Assembly: GCA_021442155.1 (NCBI GenBank)
Contig: CM038216.1
Coordinates: 154,095,009 to 154,159,008, forward strand
Direction of reading: 5' to 3'
Source of the DNA: Cymbidium sinense
Lineage: Eukaryota > Streptophyta > Magnoliopsida > Asparagales > Orchidaceae
Length of the DNA: 64,000 nucleotides
Shown piece by piece: positions 12,520-23,819 of the stretch; position 1 is the first letter of the stretch, and each line of letters starts with the position of its first letter. Under the pieces are notes generated by a model. That model was not told the DNA's origin, made no database searches, and saw only the letters and a list, made by a program, of their open reading frames with translations. The translations under genes were made by a program, and so were the position numbers.

Positions 12520-13110
12520 GAGCTTAAGATTTCTCTTGAGGTAGTTTGCCTTTGTTTAGATAATCAATAAATGGTTGCCTTCAATCTAGTTCTTCATCCT
12601 TTTCAGCAACTGTAACCTCCTCTTTAAGAGTGTGTTTGGTGATGAGTTCAACATCAACAAGAGGTAGGATCTATCTATTGCGAACCTTTATTGATATGGA
12701 CTCATCATTTAGACATGACAATTCTTTGCAGCACTAAGGCATCCGACATTGTCCTTGAGAGATCTTATAGATTGTGACCTCTAGGATTTGGGTGAACGAT
12801 AGTACTTATGGTAGTGATGGAGTTTGGGCTTTAGAACTTTATAGGACCCAATAATTTGGTTGGCCACTAGCTGTAAATCCCTGATTATACTAATGCTTTG
12901 GATGCCTAAAGAGATGGTTAACTCCAAACTGGCAATCAAAACTTTATATTTGACTTCATTGTTGGTGCAATGTTCAGATATGTGATATAAAAATCTCATT
13001 ATACCACGATCTGGTGTTAGGAGAACTATTCCTACCTCTTCCTTACCCGAAAGAGTAGACTGTGGCTTCTCCTCTTTGAGAGGAAACCACACAATTAAAA
13101 TATATCTCTC
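12520..13110 (-). pseudogene. pol: RNase H (second, archaeal-like type), element 2
   Basis: The open stretch 13092-12781 carries EEVGIVLLTPDRGIMRFLYH, then CTNNEVKYKVLIASLELTIS and a tail ending HHYHKYYRSPKS. These match the plant Tat-lineage extra RNase H, with its pattern of GAGVVL, NNEAEYEAL and PYHKY. The conserved NNEAEYE reads NNEVKYK, so an acidic active-site residue appears lost (glutamate to lysine). RNase H degrades the RNA strand of the RNA-DNA hybrid during reverse transcription. 12520-12780 is degenerate linker toward integrase. Confidence 0.8.
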
Positions 13111-14300
13111 ATCGATGAGTATTTGTATCTCTTAAATTCTTGATTTGTTCATCGAGAAGATCATCAGTAAGTGAGGAGTCTACAGGAAGAGGGTGCGCTG
13201 CCAAGTCTACCAGTGCTTGCCCTTTCACTACATAAAGGGGTACAAACGTGATGTTAAACTATGACAAAATCATGGACCATCATGCCAACCATCTGAATAG
13301 CATCAACAGCATCATGAGATATTTTATTGGATTAACTCTAGAAATCAAGTTTACTTTGTGAGAGAGCATATAATGTCATAGCTTTTTAGCTACGAAGATC
13401 AAATCTAAGTAATGATTCTCAATGGTAGGATAGTTTTCCTTAGCAACTATCAGATGCTGAGATAGTGAAGCATATTCTCTATCCCAACATCATTGGCTTG
13501 GGCCAACAAAGCACCAAGGGAGTCATCCAATGCAACAGTGTAGAGTATAAGGGGTTTGTCTAGGATAGGGTCTGCTAAAACTGGCAGCTTCATGAGGTAT
13601 TGCTTGATACTTTCAAATGCATATTGGCATTTGTTATCCCCCTTGAACTTAACATCTTTCTTGATTAGTGTTGAGAATGGTTGACATATGCTAGGTAGGT
13701 TGGATATGAAATGTTTAGATGTGCCAACCTCCCTTAGAATGATCTGAGTTAAGTTAGATTTTTATGGGGTGGCATTCCCAATATCACTTTGATCTTCTCC
13801 AGATCGATCTCAATCCAGACGACAATGAACCTTAGAAACTTCTCAAAAGTTACCCCAAATGCACACTTTAGAGTGTTCATTTTAAGGTTATATTATCTCA
13901 ACCAGTCGAAAAATACTCTCAGGTCAAAGAGATGATCTTCTTTTTCTTTACTTTTGACCATGAGATTATTGATGTAGCATTTAAGTTGGTGGTGAATGAG
14001 TTTGTCAAAGATTTGAGTCATGGCCCATTGAAATTTTGCACTTACATTTTTTAGGTCGAAAGGCATGGCCTTATTATAATAGATTCTAATTGGGGTTCTA
14101 AAAGTAGTGTTCCTTTCATCTTCAGGTGCCATCTTGATTTGGTTATATCCAAATGAACCATCCATAAAAGAGAAGAATAAATGAGATGAGGCGATTTCCA
14201 CCATCAGTTCTGGTATCGGTAGTAAAAATTCATCTTTTGGAGATGCCTTGTTTAGATCCCTAAAATTGCCGCATATGCAAATTCAGCCATTTTTATTTTT
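13110..14300 (-). pseudogene. pol: Reverse transcriptase and first RNase H, element 2
   Basis: The open piece 14204-13893 reads SFMDGSFGYNQIKMAPEDE, then TTFRTPIRIYYNKAMPFDL, then CYINNLMVKSKEKEDHLFDL, the palm region of a Ty3/gypsy reverse transcriptase. Upstream, FRDLNKASPKDEF lies in the same reading near 14265-14225. The catalytic YIDD box is YINN, so both metal-binding aspartates are changed to asparagine and the enzyme would be dead even without the stops. Downstream (about 13700-13110) thumb and connection sequence continues in broken frames, including PLVLCWPKP, the counterpart of the first RNase H domain in element 1. Confidence 0.9.
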
Positions 14301-14940
14301 AACTAGCAAACACTAGCCAACCAGGTAGAGTATTTTTCTTCCCCGATGAAGCCAACGTCAATCAATTATTTTTACTTCAGAAATGACTTGTTGTTCAATG
14401 TTCAATCGCATGTCTAGGAGCATGCTTGATGGAGCTAACGCCAACATATATTGCTAGCTTATAAATTGTGACTTTAGGAGCTAATCCGAGCATTTATTCG
14501 TAGCTCCATGCGAACCAGTCCTTCAACTTAGTGAGTAGCCTAACTAAGTTATTAGTTTTAGATTCATTCAATAAGAAACTGATGAATGTTGGGCATGGAT
14601 TGTATTCAGTGCCCAAGTTGATATCTTTGAGCTCATCGATGGTTGATTTGATTTTCTCTTTGAATTCTTGGGGTGCATCTTTGACTTTAAGATCAATTGG
14701 ATCCTCTAAAGTTTCAAAATACACCTCTTCATATGAGTTTAAGTGATTTGAAAAGAATCTATCAGATACTAGATGATTGGTGATGACTAAATAACAATCA
14801 TCATCGTCTACTAGGCCTATTATGATGAAGTGTAATTTTGGTCTTGATTTAGGATTCTTACATTTATTGTCCCATAGCTTTTCAAAGTACACTGACATGT
14901 GCTTAGACCATGCATGCGAAATTAAAATTTTCTTTGCCAA
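14300..14940 (-). pseudogene. pol: Pol linker before reverse transcriptase, element 2
   Basis: The open stretch 14940-14494 (148 codons) includes TIDELKDINLGTEYNPCPTF and ends LTKLKDWFAWSYE. This is the segment that precedes reverse transcriptase in Tat-type elements, where the strand reads roughly L..YKDxFAWSYEDMPG. It aligns with 36747-36989 in element 1 (shared ITNHL.SDRFFS.H.NSY.EV). It is a spacer or scaffold part of the polyprotein with no catalytic role known to me. Confidence 0.8.
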
Positions 14941-15700
14941 ATTTAAAACACAAGGCGAGTACCAACCATAAAGTAATTTTATTAATTCTTTGAATGATTC
15001 ATCCTTAGCCTCTACATCAACTTCCTAGCTTGAGGATGTTATAAAATCTTTGAGGCTTAACATTTGCATATATTTTAGGAGCTTCCATAACTACCAAACC
15101 CTCAACTTTTTTTGAGAAAAGTGGGGTTAGAGTTAAGGTGCTCACATGCTGTTTGACTGTTTCACATAAAAAGGGCTCAAATACATTCATGGTTTACTTG
15201 GGGACTCGGTCTTCATCACTATCGGGCTCTAGTGTCACCTCTAATAGGGTCTATTAATGTAAAGAGGTAGCTAGTGTGCTCACTACATAGGACTCATCCT
15301 CTAAACTAGATTCCAAGTCTATGTAGATGGTAGGTATACTCCTAGATGCTAGAACAAATCTCCAGGTAAGTGGTAGGTACAGAGGTCTACCTTCTCTGGG
15401 AGTTTCATTGGACTTGTCTCTTCTTCATCCTAGTGGAGGTTGGGTCATCCTACCCACTTGTTCGAATGAAGTGATGAACTATGGGTGGAATCTAATCTCA
15501 AGCTCTATTTCCTTCCTAATGTCTTATTATCACTTCCTTCTTCTTTATTTTTAATTTTCTATTTCTCTTTCTTTTTTTTCTCTCTTTTGTTTTTCCTTTT
15601 TACTTTGATTAAGTTCATAAGAGAAGATATCTTATTTCTTAAGGACATAATAAGCCACATCCTCGTAAATCCTAACCTCATGTACTATAAATGATTTGAG
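14940..15700 (-). pseudogene. pol: Protease to RT linker with charged lysine/glutamate stretch, element 2
   Basis: Just after protease, at about 15610-15540, the minus strand reads SKKEKQKREKKKEKWKIKNK, a lysine/glutamate-rich stretch in the same place as the (KE)n run of element 1 at 35880-36000. The rest, to 14940, is broken linker; around 15470-15300 it matches 36040-36240 of element 1 (both include the WNLIL/HSSLH and LPPT/LPST stretches in one frame). Confidence 0.6.
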
Positions 15701-16240
15701 ATCTCCTTTAACACAATATTCAATCCCATCCTTAATGAACTTGATGCACTAATGTAAGGAGGATGGAACCATGTTGTTCTCATAAATCCAATGTAGTGCT
15801 AGGAAAGCATTGAAAAATGTATATGAGTCTATTATTTGAAACTTGGCCTCAGTCATCCAATCATCTATCTCCAATGGCAACATTATAAAAGATAAGGCCC
15901 TCTCGCCTTATTCATTAAATATTTTCAACATTATCTTTCTAGATTGAAGTTTAGAGATGTCAATCCTCAAGTAGGAAAAGGTTCTTAGACTCATAATGTT
16001 CACTGATGCACCTGGATCAACCAACACTCTAGATAACCTGAACTTGCTAACATCCACTATAATGTAGAGGGAACAATTTTGCTCTATTGTCCCTAGTAGT
16101 AGGTCTTCATTTGAGAAAGTGATTCCTAGAACTTCCATTGAAAAACATGCCTCCACTATAGCTAAATCAATAGCAACCAACTGAGCTAAGCATATTTTAG
16201 GGCCAAGCAATGCTTTGATTAGTGACTCCCTCATTTCTTT
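15700..16240 (-). pseudogene. pol: Aspartic protease, element 2
   Basis: The open piece 16234-15908 contains CSLYIIVDVSKFRLSRVLVD followed by PGASVNIMS, the retroelement protease active site (normally D-S/T/G-G-A/S-S). The catalytic aspartate is codon 73, near 16018. A second conserved block, in another frame at about 15800, is the counterpart of LLGRPWI in element 1, here reading FLALHWI. The protease would cut the gag-pol polyprotein. The D-P-G form and the frameshift after the flap make this copy inactive by inference. Confidence 0.85.
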
Positions 16241-17180
16241 GGATAAAAAAGGGTGTCATATATGCTTAGCTTAGCTAACAACTTTCTAAGATGCACCAAG
16301 ATGTTGTAGTCAACTTTGGGTTGGTCCTCCAGAAGCATATCTAAGGGTGAAGCATCTTGTAGAGGGGCTATCTGCTCATTGGAACCAATGACCTGTTTAC
16401 CCTTATCTTGAGGTACTACCCTAGGAGGAGCTTGTGGAAAGTTCTACTTGCTCATCGGGTATACCTACAACTTCTCATAAAGGATCATTGGAGTTGGATG
16501 ACTCCAAAATCTATCTCAAGTGGTGAACCCTGGAGATTCAGAAAAGGGTAATATATTTCTGAATCTAAGTGAAATTGATCAGAATCATTTAAATTATTAC
16601 TATTATGACTTAGAGAGTTATCAATATGAATGAAATCACTGAGTTCATCAAAAGTAGACAAGATGTAAGCAGAATTAATCTTCCTCATTGATTTCTTTAA
16701 TTTGGGAGGTACATGATAAAAGTTAAGTAAAGTAAGTGGCTTGAGTGGTTGAGTACCCTCATCCATGGATACAACACTTTTGCTTGTGGCAGTAGAGCTA
16801 GTAGATGTGGTAGCTACAATGGTGGAAGAGAAAATGCTAGACTCAGATGGTGATGGTGTTATTGACCTATCTCGGGCATATGGTGGTTGTTGATGATGCT
16901 AGGTTTCCACCTTCCTCAAGTTATCCCTCACAACTAGCAAACCTTTCTTGGTGTTGGAGGTCTAAGCTAAGTTAAGCACCTACCAAAAAAATTTCTTGAG
17001 CTTGGAGATGATCTTTTTAGAGGAATGAGATAAAGAGATATTCTAACCTTTTTTTGTCTTAAGAGGATCGGATGTCTCCATAAAGATTACTTTAATGGAA
17101 CCATAAGGCTGTTCCACTAGGTATTCTTTAGGGATCACTATGGCTCCTAACTTGTAGTTATGCTCAAGTTAATCCTTGAA
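16240..17180 (-). pseudogene. gag: Gag C-terminal / pre-protease linker, element 2
   Basis: This joins the nucleocapsid knuckle to protease. The open piece 16766-16485 begins MDEGTQPLKPLTLLNFYHVP and aligns in character and position with 34700-34900 of element 1 (LPKIKEINE). A serine/threonine- and proline-rich stretch lies at about 16900-16780. It is low in conservation and I assign no enzymatic role. Confidence 0.6.
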
Positions 17181-18140
17181 TGTAAATCAGTCCTCTAATA
17201 TATGGCCTAGCATGCGATGGTAGGGACAGTAGTTAGGATCATCACTCTTACCCACTTCCTCTAGCTTTCTAGGTTTGGGTAGCTAAAAGTTAGGCTTTTT
17301 AAGAAGAATTTTTAAGATTTTCTTGACTATCTCCCTCTTGAATGAATATGGCTTGTTGAGTTTGTCAACAATAGTAGGTGGATAGTAGCTACTTGGTGGC
17401 GAGTATTGGTATTGTCATTGTGTAGGCTGCTGAGGTGGCCTTTATGGTGGCCCAGGTAGTGGAAGAGGAGGTGGAATTGGAGACTTCTAAGCTCTAAGCC
17501 TCTCATATTGTGCTCTCACCTACTTCCCTTATCAATGTAGCTACAACTCTAGCTTTTTCTCATATACCTTATGAGGCTTGGGCTTGCATGATTGGTTTGA
17601 GAAAGGTAATTACTTGGCTTCCTCTTATAGATTGGTCACCTTGCTAATTAATTTCTCAAATGTTTTAATGGTGAAGCCCTTAAGCATGAAAGCCATGAAT
17701 ATACTTAAGAAGAATTTCAATGGAATTATGTTCATGTAGTTGTGGTTCACATTTCATACTCAAGTTTTACCATATGAGAATATAATCAATAAGGTACTCA
17801 TTAGATTTTTATTTTCCTACCATAAGGTCCCCTATAGTTTCCCTCTATTGATCTTCTGTGAATCTCTTAATGAAAAATTGTTCTAACTTCATAAAATATT
17901 TTTGAACCATTGACCAATTTGGTGCACCAATCAAAGGCAACTCTTGAATATAGAGGCTACTAATTGCCTAGCTAACCTCCTATCCCTTTTTAGCTAGACA
18001 TTCACGGACCCTCTCTTTTATGATCACTAACACTTGTAAGGATAACTTGCATCAAATCATGAAGAGTAGCATACTAAGATCATCCATGTGCTCTCCCAAC
18101 TCACCTGAGCATAGACCTAAGGCTAGCAGGGTCTCCTCCT
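17180..18140 (-). pseudogene. gag: Gag capsid and zinc knuckle, element 2
   Basis: The minus strand gives IKRFTEDQ, then NEYLIDYILIW, then NLSMKCEP around 17880-17740, the Retrotrans_gag signature also present in element 1 (NESLIDYILRWRNLSMK). Further on, at about 17242-17190, CPYHRMLGHILED is followed by a stop where the last cysteine belongs, then FTFKD. This is the Tat-type C-x2-H-x4-H-x4-C knuckle with TGC changed to TGA. Between them is a proline/glutamine-rich region (PIPPPLPLPGPP near 17480). Gag would form the particle and bind the RNA. Confidence 0.8.
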
Positions 18141-18148
18141 ATCCCTAT

Positions 18149-18754
18149 CTAATGTCTCAAACTCGGCAGGGCGTGGTGGTGATGTAGCCATTTTCTTATA
18201 TCCCCATCTCTCTCTGCAGTTGAGAGGGAGTAAAACTTACTACTGCTATGAAGGAGAGAGGTCTCATGAATGGATCCCTCTTCAGCTACATGGGAGGCTT
18301 CCTCGACCCCCTTAGCTATGAGGTCATAATACTTCTTGGCGGCATTGAGTCTTAGTGAAAGGCATATGGTGAGAGCTAGTACTGACCTTAAAGGTAGGAG
18401 GAACAATCAGATGCTAAGATAAACTTAACCTTGAAGATTAGGGCTGTAGTAGAGGCGGTACTAGTCCTAACAAAGGTTATGGCAGGCACAAGGGGTGCTC
18501 ATGGTGTGGTAACCCTCCAAGGCTTTCCTCTTCAGCAATGAGAACTTAGTTTCTAACTACAAGTCAAACTATAAGAGTGGCTTCTCATTGGGCTCCTCCC
18601 TACTCACTATACTAATGGCAAGACCATCACAGGTAATCTTGAAGTGTTCAAATCCAAAGCCAAGCTTGATGATTGGGGCAGAGGTGAGTATGGCCTGATC
18701 CATGGTCAAATCCACACTCGAAGCAAAAGAGTAAATGAGCTTTCTGAAAGACAT
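18149..18754 (-). pseudogene. Pre-gag ORF, element 2
   Basis: The reading frame starts MSFRKLIYSFASSVDLTMDQ, reads openly to 18569, and after stops resumes at 18406-18149 with AAKKYYDLIAKGVEEASHVA. Element 1 has a homologue at 31796-32366 sharing SFxxxVDLxxxQAIL, the GxEHFKxTCDGL-type block and EASHVAEEG. A separate ORF before gag is a known feature of Ogre-type elements, and its function is unknown. It could instead be a divergent gag N-terminus. The start at 18754 is chosen because the ATG and following codons are conserved between both copies. Confidence 0.65.
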
Positions 18755-19339
18755 GATGACTGATTGCTTGAAAGGAAGAAGGACTGGGGCTTTCTTTCTA
18801 CTGTTGGAGAAGAGAAGGCATAAGATTAGACTTTGCTTTAGTTGTTATTTTCTTTGAGTTGACTTTAAGTTGAAAACCACATCTAACAAATTTGGTTATG
18901 TTAAATGGGGTTTATATATTTTGGAGAGATTTATAATTATGAGGGAAGATGTTATGTTTAATTTGAACTTCACTTAGAGTGGGATCAAATGAACTTTGGA
19001 GATGATAGATTGAACCTTATTCTACCATGCTTATGGCAAGAGGTTCTTGAAAATTTTAAATTGAGTTTGTTTAATTTATTTGAATAGTTTCTTTGATTAA
19101 TTCTTCTTACCTATTGGAGGTCCAATAAGGGTTTTAGAAGCCTACTGGAGTGAGGTTCTAAAACCTAAAAGATGTTGGCCACACTTGCCTAAGAATGAAA
19201 TAGGCGAGGTGCCCAATAGATAGAATGATAGTCTTGGGCTTACATAAAAAACATAAGTCTACTATTGATGTTTGTAGACAATGATTGACTACTAAAGATG
19301 GAGAGAGGAGCTTTCCCTAACAGAGACACCATAAAAATC
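18755..19339 (-). other. 5' leader of element 2 with decayed primer-binding site
   Basis: This untranslated leader lies between the LTR end (19340) and the pre-gag ORF. It matches 30742-31795 of element 1: both contain the segment on plus strand around 19140-19270 (GAGGTTCTAAAACCTAAAAG and GTCTTGGGCTTACAT), inverted at 30830-30930. The PBS counterpart at about 19306-19330 reads, on the minus strand, TGGTGTCTCTGTTAGGG, which is TGGCGACTCCGCTAGGG with CpG-type C-to-T and G-to-A changes. Confidence 0.7.
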
Positions 19340-20112
19340 CATGGTGTTTTAGTTTAGAGTCATAGGGACACCATGTAGATCTTAGGGGTACTTATTAAAG
19401 TGATCGAGTGCGACATTAAGGTATGATGTGCTATCTCAAAAGAAACATCACCCTACTATAGACCTAATCACTTAATAAGGACTTCTAAGGCAGATGGGTC
19501 TACATATATACCAGAGATCTTTCTCCTACTTTACATTGACAAGTAAAGTAGGATTTATTTTATGTCGAGTTATTTCGTTCCCTATGGAAGCAAGTTTTCA
19601 TAATTAATTATAGTATAGGAAATGTACATTTCCTAAGAATACTCTTGATTAAAGTAATTAATAAATGTCTCCAAAGATTTCAAAGCTAGACTATCAAAGG
19701 ATTGATTATTTTTGGAAATCAAGTGGGAATAGTTCAAATGAAAAGACTTATTTATGGATTTTATAGGAAAATAAGTAGGGAGCATCCAGGATACTAGGAA
19801 ACTTAGTGAATGCTCCAATCTACCCTATAATTAAGCTTTATATTTTCTAAGAGAGAATTTATTTTTATTTAAGTTGAAATCTTATTAGAATATTTGGACT
19901 TATAATCCAACAATACAAGATTGTGAAAATGTCTAATAGGTGAGGACTTATACTCATAGTAAGAGAGAAATAAGCTACTTCATAACCTAAATCTAGAGTG
20001 CTCTAGCACAAGCTAAGAGCTCGACCTAATTCTACAAAAAAATAAAGAGATATGATGTTTCACCTCCACAAGAGAGAGTGAACACATCCCGATCCTGATT
20101 CTTCTAGAATTA
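19340..20112 (-). mobile_element. 3' end of an antisense LTR (5' LTR of element 2)
   Basis: It begins CATGGTG at 19340 (family terminus TGTGGTG, with two changes) directly next to the element 2 leader, as a 5' LTR should. It carries both LTR 3'-region hairpins (19525-19552 and 19582-19603). After about 770 bp it breaks off into a CA microsatellite, so the rest of this LTR is lost or displaced. Confidence 0.75.
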
Positions 20113-20170
<58 letters not shown>

Positions 20171-20412
20171 ACAATTGTTGTGTTAATTATTTGTAAGATT
20201 TAAGACATCCATTTTAGGCATGTTCTAACTTACCAAATTAGGTTCCCATCATACAAAAATATTTATTTATGCTTAAACTCTCTATACATTGATTTGAAAT
20301 AATATGTAGATTTCTAAAGTACTAAATTTAGATTTGAGATTTCCTTGAACATTATGTATGAATGTATGTGTGTGTGTTGTGTGTTCAAATATATTGTATT
20401 GTGTGTGTGTGT

Positions 20413-20502
<90 letters not shown>
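20113..20502. repeat. Two mirror-arranged microsatellites around a short spacer
   Basis: (CA)n passing to (TA)n spans 20116-20170 and (TG)n passing to (TA)n spans 20366-20502. The 195 bp between them includes about 80 bp (20185-20265) that match 6960-7035 in inverted orientation, where an AT microsatellite is also adjacent. No gene is seen. Confidence 0.8.
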
Positions 20503-20505
<3 letters not shown>

Positions 20506-21626
20506 TACTTATTAAAAAATGATGATGACATAAAGGATAATGTACTATCTCAAAAGATAAAAATACCACTTTAAAATGGACTCAATAACTTAATAAAAAC
20601 TCCTAAGGCAGATGGTTCTACATACATACCAGAGATCTTTCCCCTACTTTACATAGATAAATAAAGTAGGTTTTATTTTATGTCAGGTTCATTAGTTCCC
20701 TATGGAAGCAAGCTTCCATTGCTAATTATATCCTAGGAAATCAATTTCCTATGAACACTCTCGATTAAAGGTAGTCAACTAAAGCCTTCAAAGATTTTTA
20801 AGAAAGATAATCAATGAATTGGTCATTTTAAAAAGCAATTAGGGTGAACTCAAATAGGAAGAGTTCTTAGCAGATTCCAAAGGAGAATAAGTAAGACACA
20901 CACATGATACTAAGAAGCCTAGTGAGTGCTTCAATCTATCATATATCATATAGTAAGGCTTTACATTTTTGAAAGAGAGAAAATTATTTATTTGAGTTGA
21001 AATTTTATTCGATGCTACGACTTAGATTCCAACAACACAAGATTATGAAAATGCCTAAGAGGTGAGGACTTATACTCATAAAAAAGAGAAATAAGAATCC
21101 TTTGAACTTATATTTAGGATGATGTAGCACAAACTAAGAGCTCAAATTTGACTCAAGGGAATGGGATATATTGGTTCACTTCCACTAAGGGAGGTGGACT
21201 AATCTAGACTCTTCTAGACTTACAATCGCTTGCAGTGGCTGCTAGCTAACTCCTCCTATGATTCAAAACTATGTGATCTATTCATATGTAAATGCAAGAT
21301 AGCTAGGCCATTGTTAATTAGGAAAGAGTCTAAAATTCTTAACTCACTCTTTAAGAGATTATATTATGATTGGTGTGCAAATTATGACCTATGCTAATAT
21401 AATAAAGTTTACATATTTTTATTGCACTTTTAACTCATCATTTTGGAGTCAGGGTTGAGAGAGTTTATGCTTAAATGCATGATAAAAGTGAATTATGGGC
21501 TAAATCAGATAGAAGGGGTGTTCTCCACCACAAGGGACTGCCTTCATAGGTTAAGTTTGTCCCCTATCATGGAGATCCCCTATCTTCAAGAGTGAGATAA
21601 TATGTATATGTATGATGTTTATGGTG
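20503..21626 (-). mobile_element. Antisense LTR fragment
   Basis: It starts about 60 bp inside the LTR 3' end, right after the TA microsatellite, so the terminus is missing. It contains hairpin 2 at 20700-20721. It ends where another antisense LTR begins at 21627. The last bases resemble the region around 41860-41920 of the solo LTR (CAAGAGTGAGATAATATG), so it is interrupted, not complete. Confidence 0.75.
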
Positions 21627-23437
21627 TGTGGTGTTTTAATTTGGAGTCATTGGACACCACAAAGATCTTAGGGGGGTACTTATTGAAGTGATCAGGTATG
21701 ACATCGAGGTATGATGTACCACCTCGAAAGATGGAAACACCACGTTATAATGGATCTAATCACATAATAAGGACTCCTAAAGAAGATGAGTCTTTGTATA
21801 TGCCAGAGATCTTTCCCCTACTTTACATGGAGAAGTAAAGTAGAATTTATTTTATGCTAAGTTCTTTAGTTCCCTATGGAAGCAAACTTTCATAGTTAAT
21901 TACATCTTAGGAGATGAGAATTTTCTAAGAACATTCTCGATTAAATACTCAATAAATATCTCTAGAGACTTCAAAGTTAGACTATCAAAGAATTATGCAT
22001 TTTGAAAATCAAGTGGGAATGTTCAAGTTGGAAAATTATTTTCAGATTCCAAAGGAAGACAAGTAGAGAGTACTCATGATACTAAGAAGCCTAGTGAGCA
22101 CTCCAGTCTACCCTATAGTGAGAATTTATATATTTGAAAGAGAAAGTTAATTTTTATTTGAGTTGAAATTTCATTAGAATGCTAGGATTTATAGTCCATT
22201 AACTCAAGATTGTGAAAATGCCTAAGAGACGAGGACTTATACTCATAACCTAAAAAAAATAGGTAGCCTCAGATCCTAAATCTAGATGTTTTATTACAAG
22301 CTAAAAGCATGCCCTGAGTTTTATAAAAAAATGAGACATAGTGGTTTGCCACCACAAGAGAGGATAAACCCATCCCATCTTTCTGGATTTACAACTGCCT
22401 AGAGTGTCCACCAGCTACCACCTCCTACACTTCAAAACCATGTAGACCGATTTGATGTAAATGCAAGATAGTTAAGTTGTTATTTAATTAGGAAGAAGAC
22501 TAAAATCCTAAACTCACTCCCTAAGAGTAGATCATGACTGGTATGAAGACATGACTTATACTAAATATAAAATTTAATCATTTATATTATTTTTGGACAT
22601 TCATTTGGACAAAGGCTTGGGACAATTATGCTTATATGCATGATGGAATAAGATTATGGGCAAAATCAATGGGATGAGGTGTTCTCTACTACAAGGGATG
22701 CCCTCAAAGGTCAAGCATTTCCTTATCGTGCAAGAATGGAGGCCCTCCATATTCAAGAGCAAAATAAGATGCAATGCATGATATTTTAACATTCAACATT
22801 CAGTTAAGGTTGCTAAGTCTTTTAATTATCTCGATTATAACTTAGGCTTTAAGGTGAGGTTGTGAGTTATATTTAAAATTTAGTTATGAGTTGTTTAATG
22901 AGGGTAGAAAAATTAATTTAATCCTAAAGAGCCTACCACATCTAGGCCACACATTCAATCATCAAACTTAAGAAACTTATAAAAAATATGCCATTTTTAT
23001 ACACAAGCTAAACATGATAGTCAGACATTCATAAATTTACGTAAAAGAATAAAAGGCTAATGGGATCGGGCATCACCGTACAACCCAGAAAATAAAAAAA
23101 GTGGGGTAGCTGAGCTCTACCCTTATGCAACCTCAGATTATAAAAGAATATTATAGTTACAATGAAATAAATGTTATGGTGGTCTTCATTCTTCATCTTT
23201 CTTTCCTCCTTCTGATTTGGTTTTGCTCCAGACTTCACAAGGCCTCCCAAATCCTTACCTTCTACCCATTGCTCATCATAAACCGCATAGCACTAATCTT
23301 AATTCCTATTGCAAAAATTATATTTATATGAAAAAATAAAATCTAACTACACTTGTAATAGATGTTAACTAGACAAATATACAAACCAAGCAATTATATT
23401 CTATAAATTTGGACTTAGCACCTTGCACATGGGTAAT
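21627..23437 (-). mobile_element. Left part of an antisense LTR split by element 1
   Basis: It starts at the exact family terminus, TGTGGTG at 21627. It runs through the LTR 3' region to CACATGGGTAAT at 23437, where the LTR of element 1 begins. Its continuation is 57012-60826: joining the two across the target duplication restores the order seen uninterrupted in the solo LTR near 42555-42600 (CACATGGGTAACCAAGTCCA). Open frames in it (22601-22792, 23029-23331) are not conserved and I treat them as chance. Confidence 0.85.
23433..23437. repeat. Target-site duplication GTAAT, left copy (element 1)
   Basis: GTAAT immediately precedes the LTR start TATTGACCTC at 23438. The same five bases follow the 3' LTR end at 57012-57016. 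Five base pairs is the usual Ty3/gypsy duplication size. Confidence 0.85.
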
Positions 23438-23819
23438 TATTGACCTCTTTTGGGTGAGGATTCAATCTTTCCATCTTAGACCTAGGAGTCTTCTAGACAC
23501 AAGGATCTTCTTAAGTGAACACTTAATCCAAACCTAGAGACTTAGGAGGGTAAGTCTTAAGGTCATGCTACGTCTTAACATTAAGGAAACCTACTTATCC
23601 TATGGCCTAACCCATGACTTATGCATACCTCCTTATGCAAAACCAAACCTTAAATTAATCCAACCAATCCCAATTTATATCCAAACTTCAGACCAAAATC
23701 AAATCCATCTTGATCTAAACCCAAGCCCATGATTAACCTTATGGACTTATCCAAAATTTCTGAAATCAAACCTAATTCAATTGATTTTCTCAAAAGCACT
23801 CCAACCATTCAAAACATTC

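Larger units (their letters stand above)
11868..19339 (-). mobile_element. Element 2: degenerate Tat/Ogre-like gypsy internal region, truncated
   Basis: Reading leftward from 19339 there is a leader with a decayed primer-binding site, a pre-gag ORF, gag, protease, reverse transcriptase, RNase H and most of integrase. Domains are in the same order as, and clearly related to, element 1 at 30742-40173. The frame is broken many times by stops and shifts. It stops within the integrase core at 11868, next to a sense LTR fragment, so the integrase C-terminus, 3' region and matching 3' LTR are missing. The 5' LTR is the antisense LTR piece that starts at 19340. Confidence 0.85.

Noticed and set aside
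20362..20574. Open frame with cysteine/valine and isoleucine/tyrosine repeats
   Set aside because: It is a reading through TG and TA microsatellites, with no support outside them.
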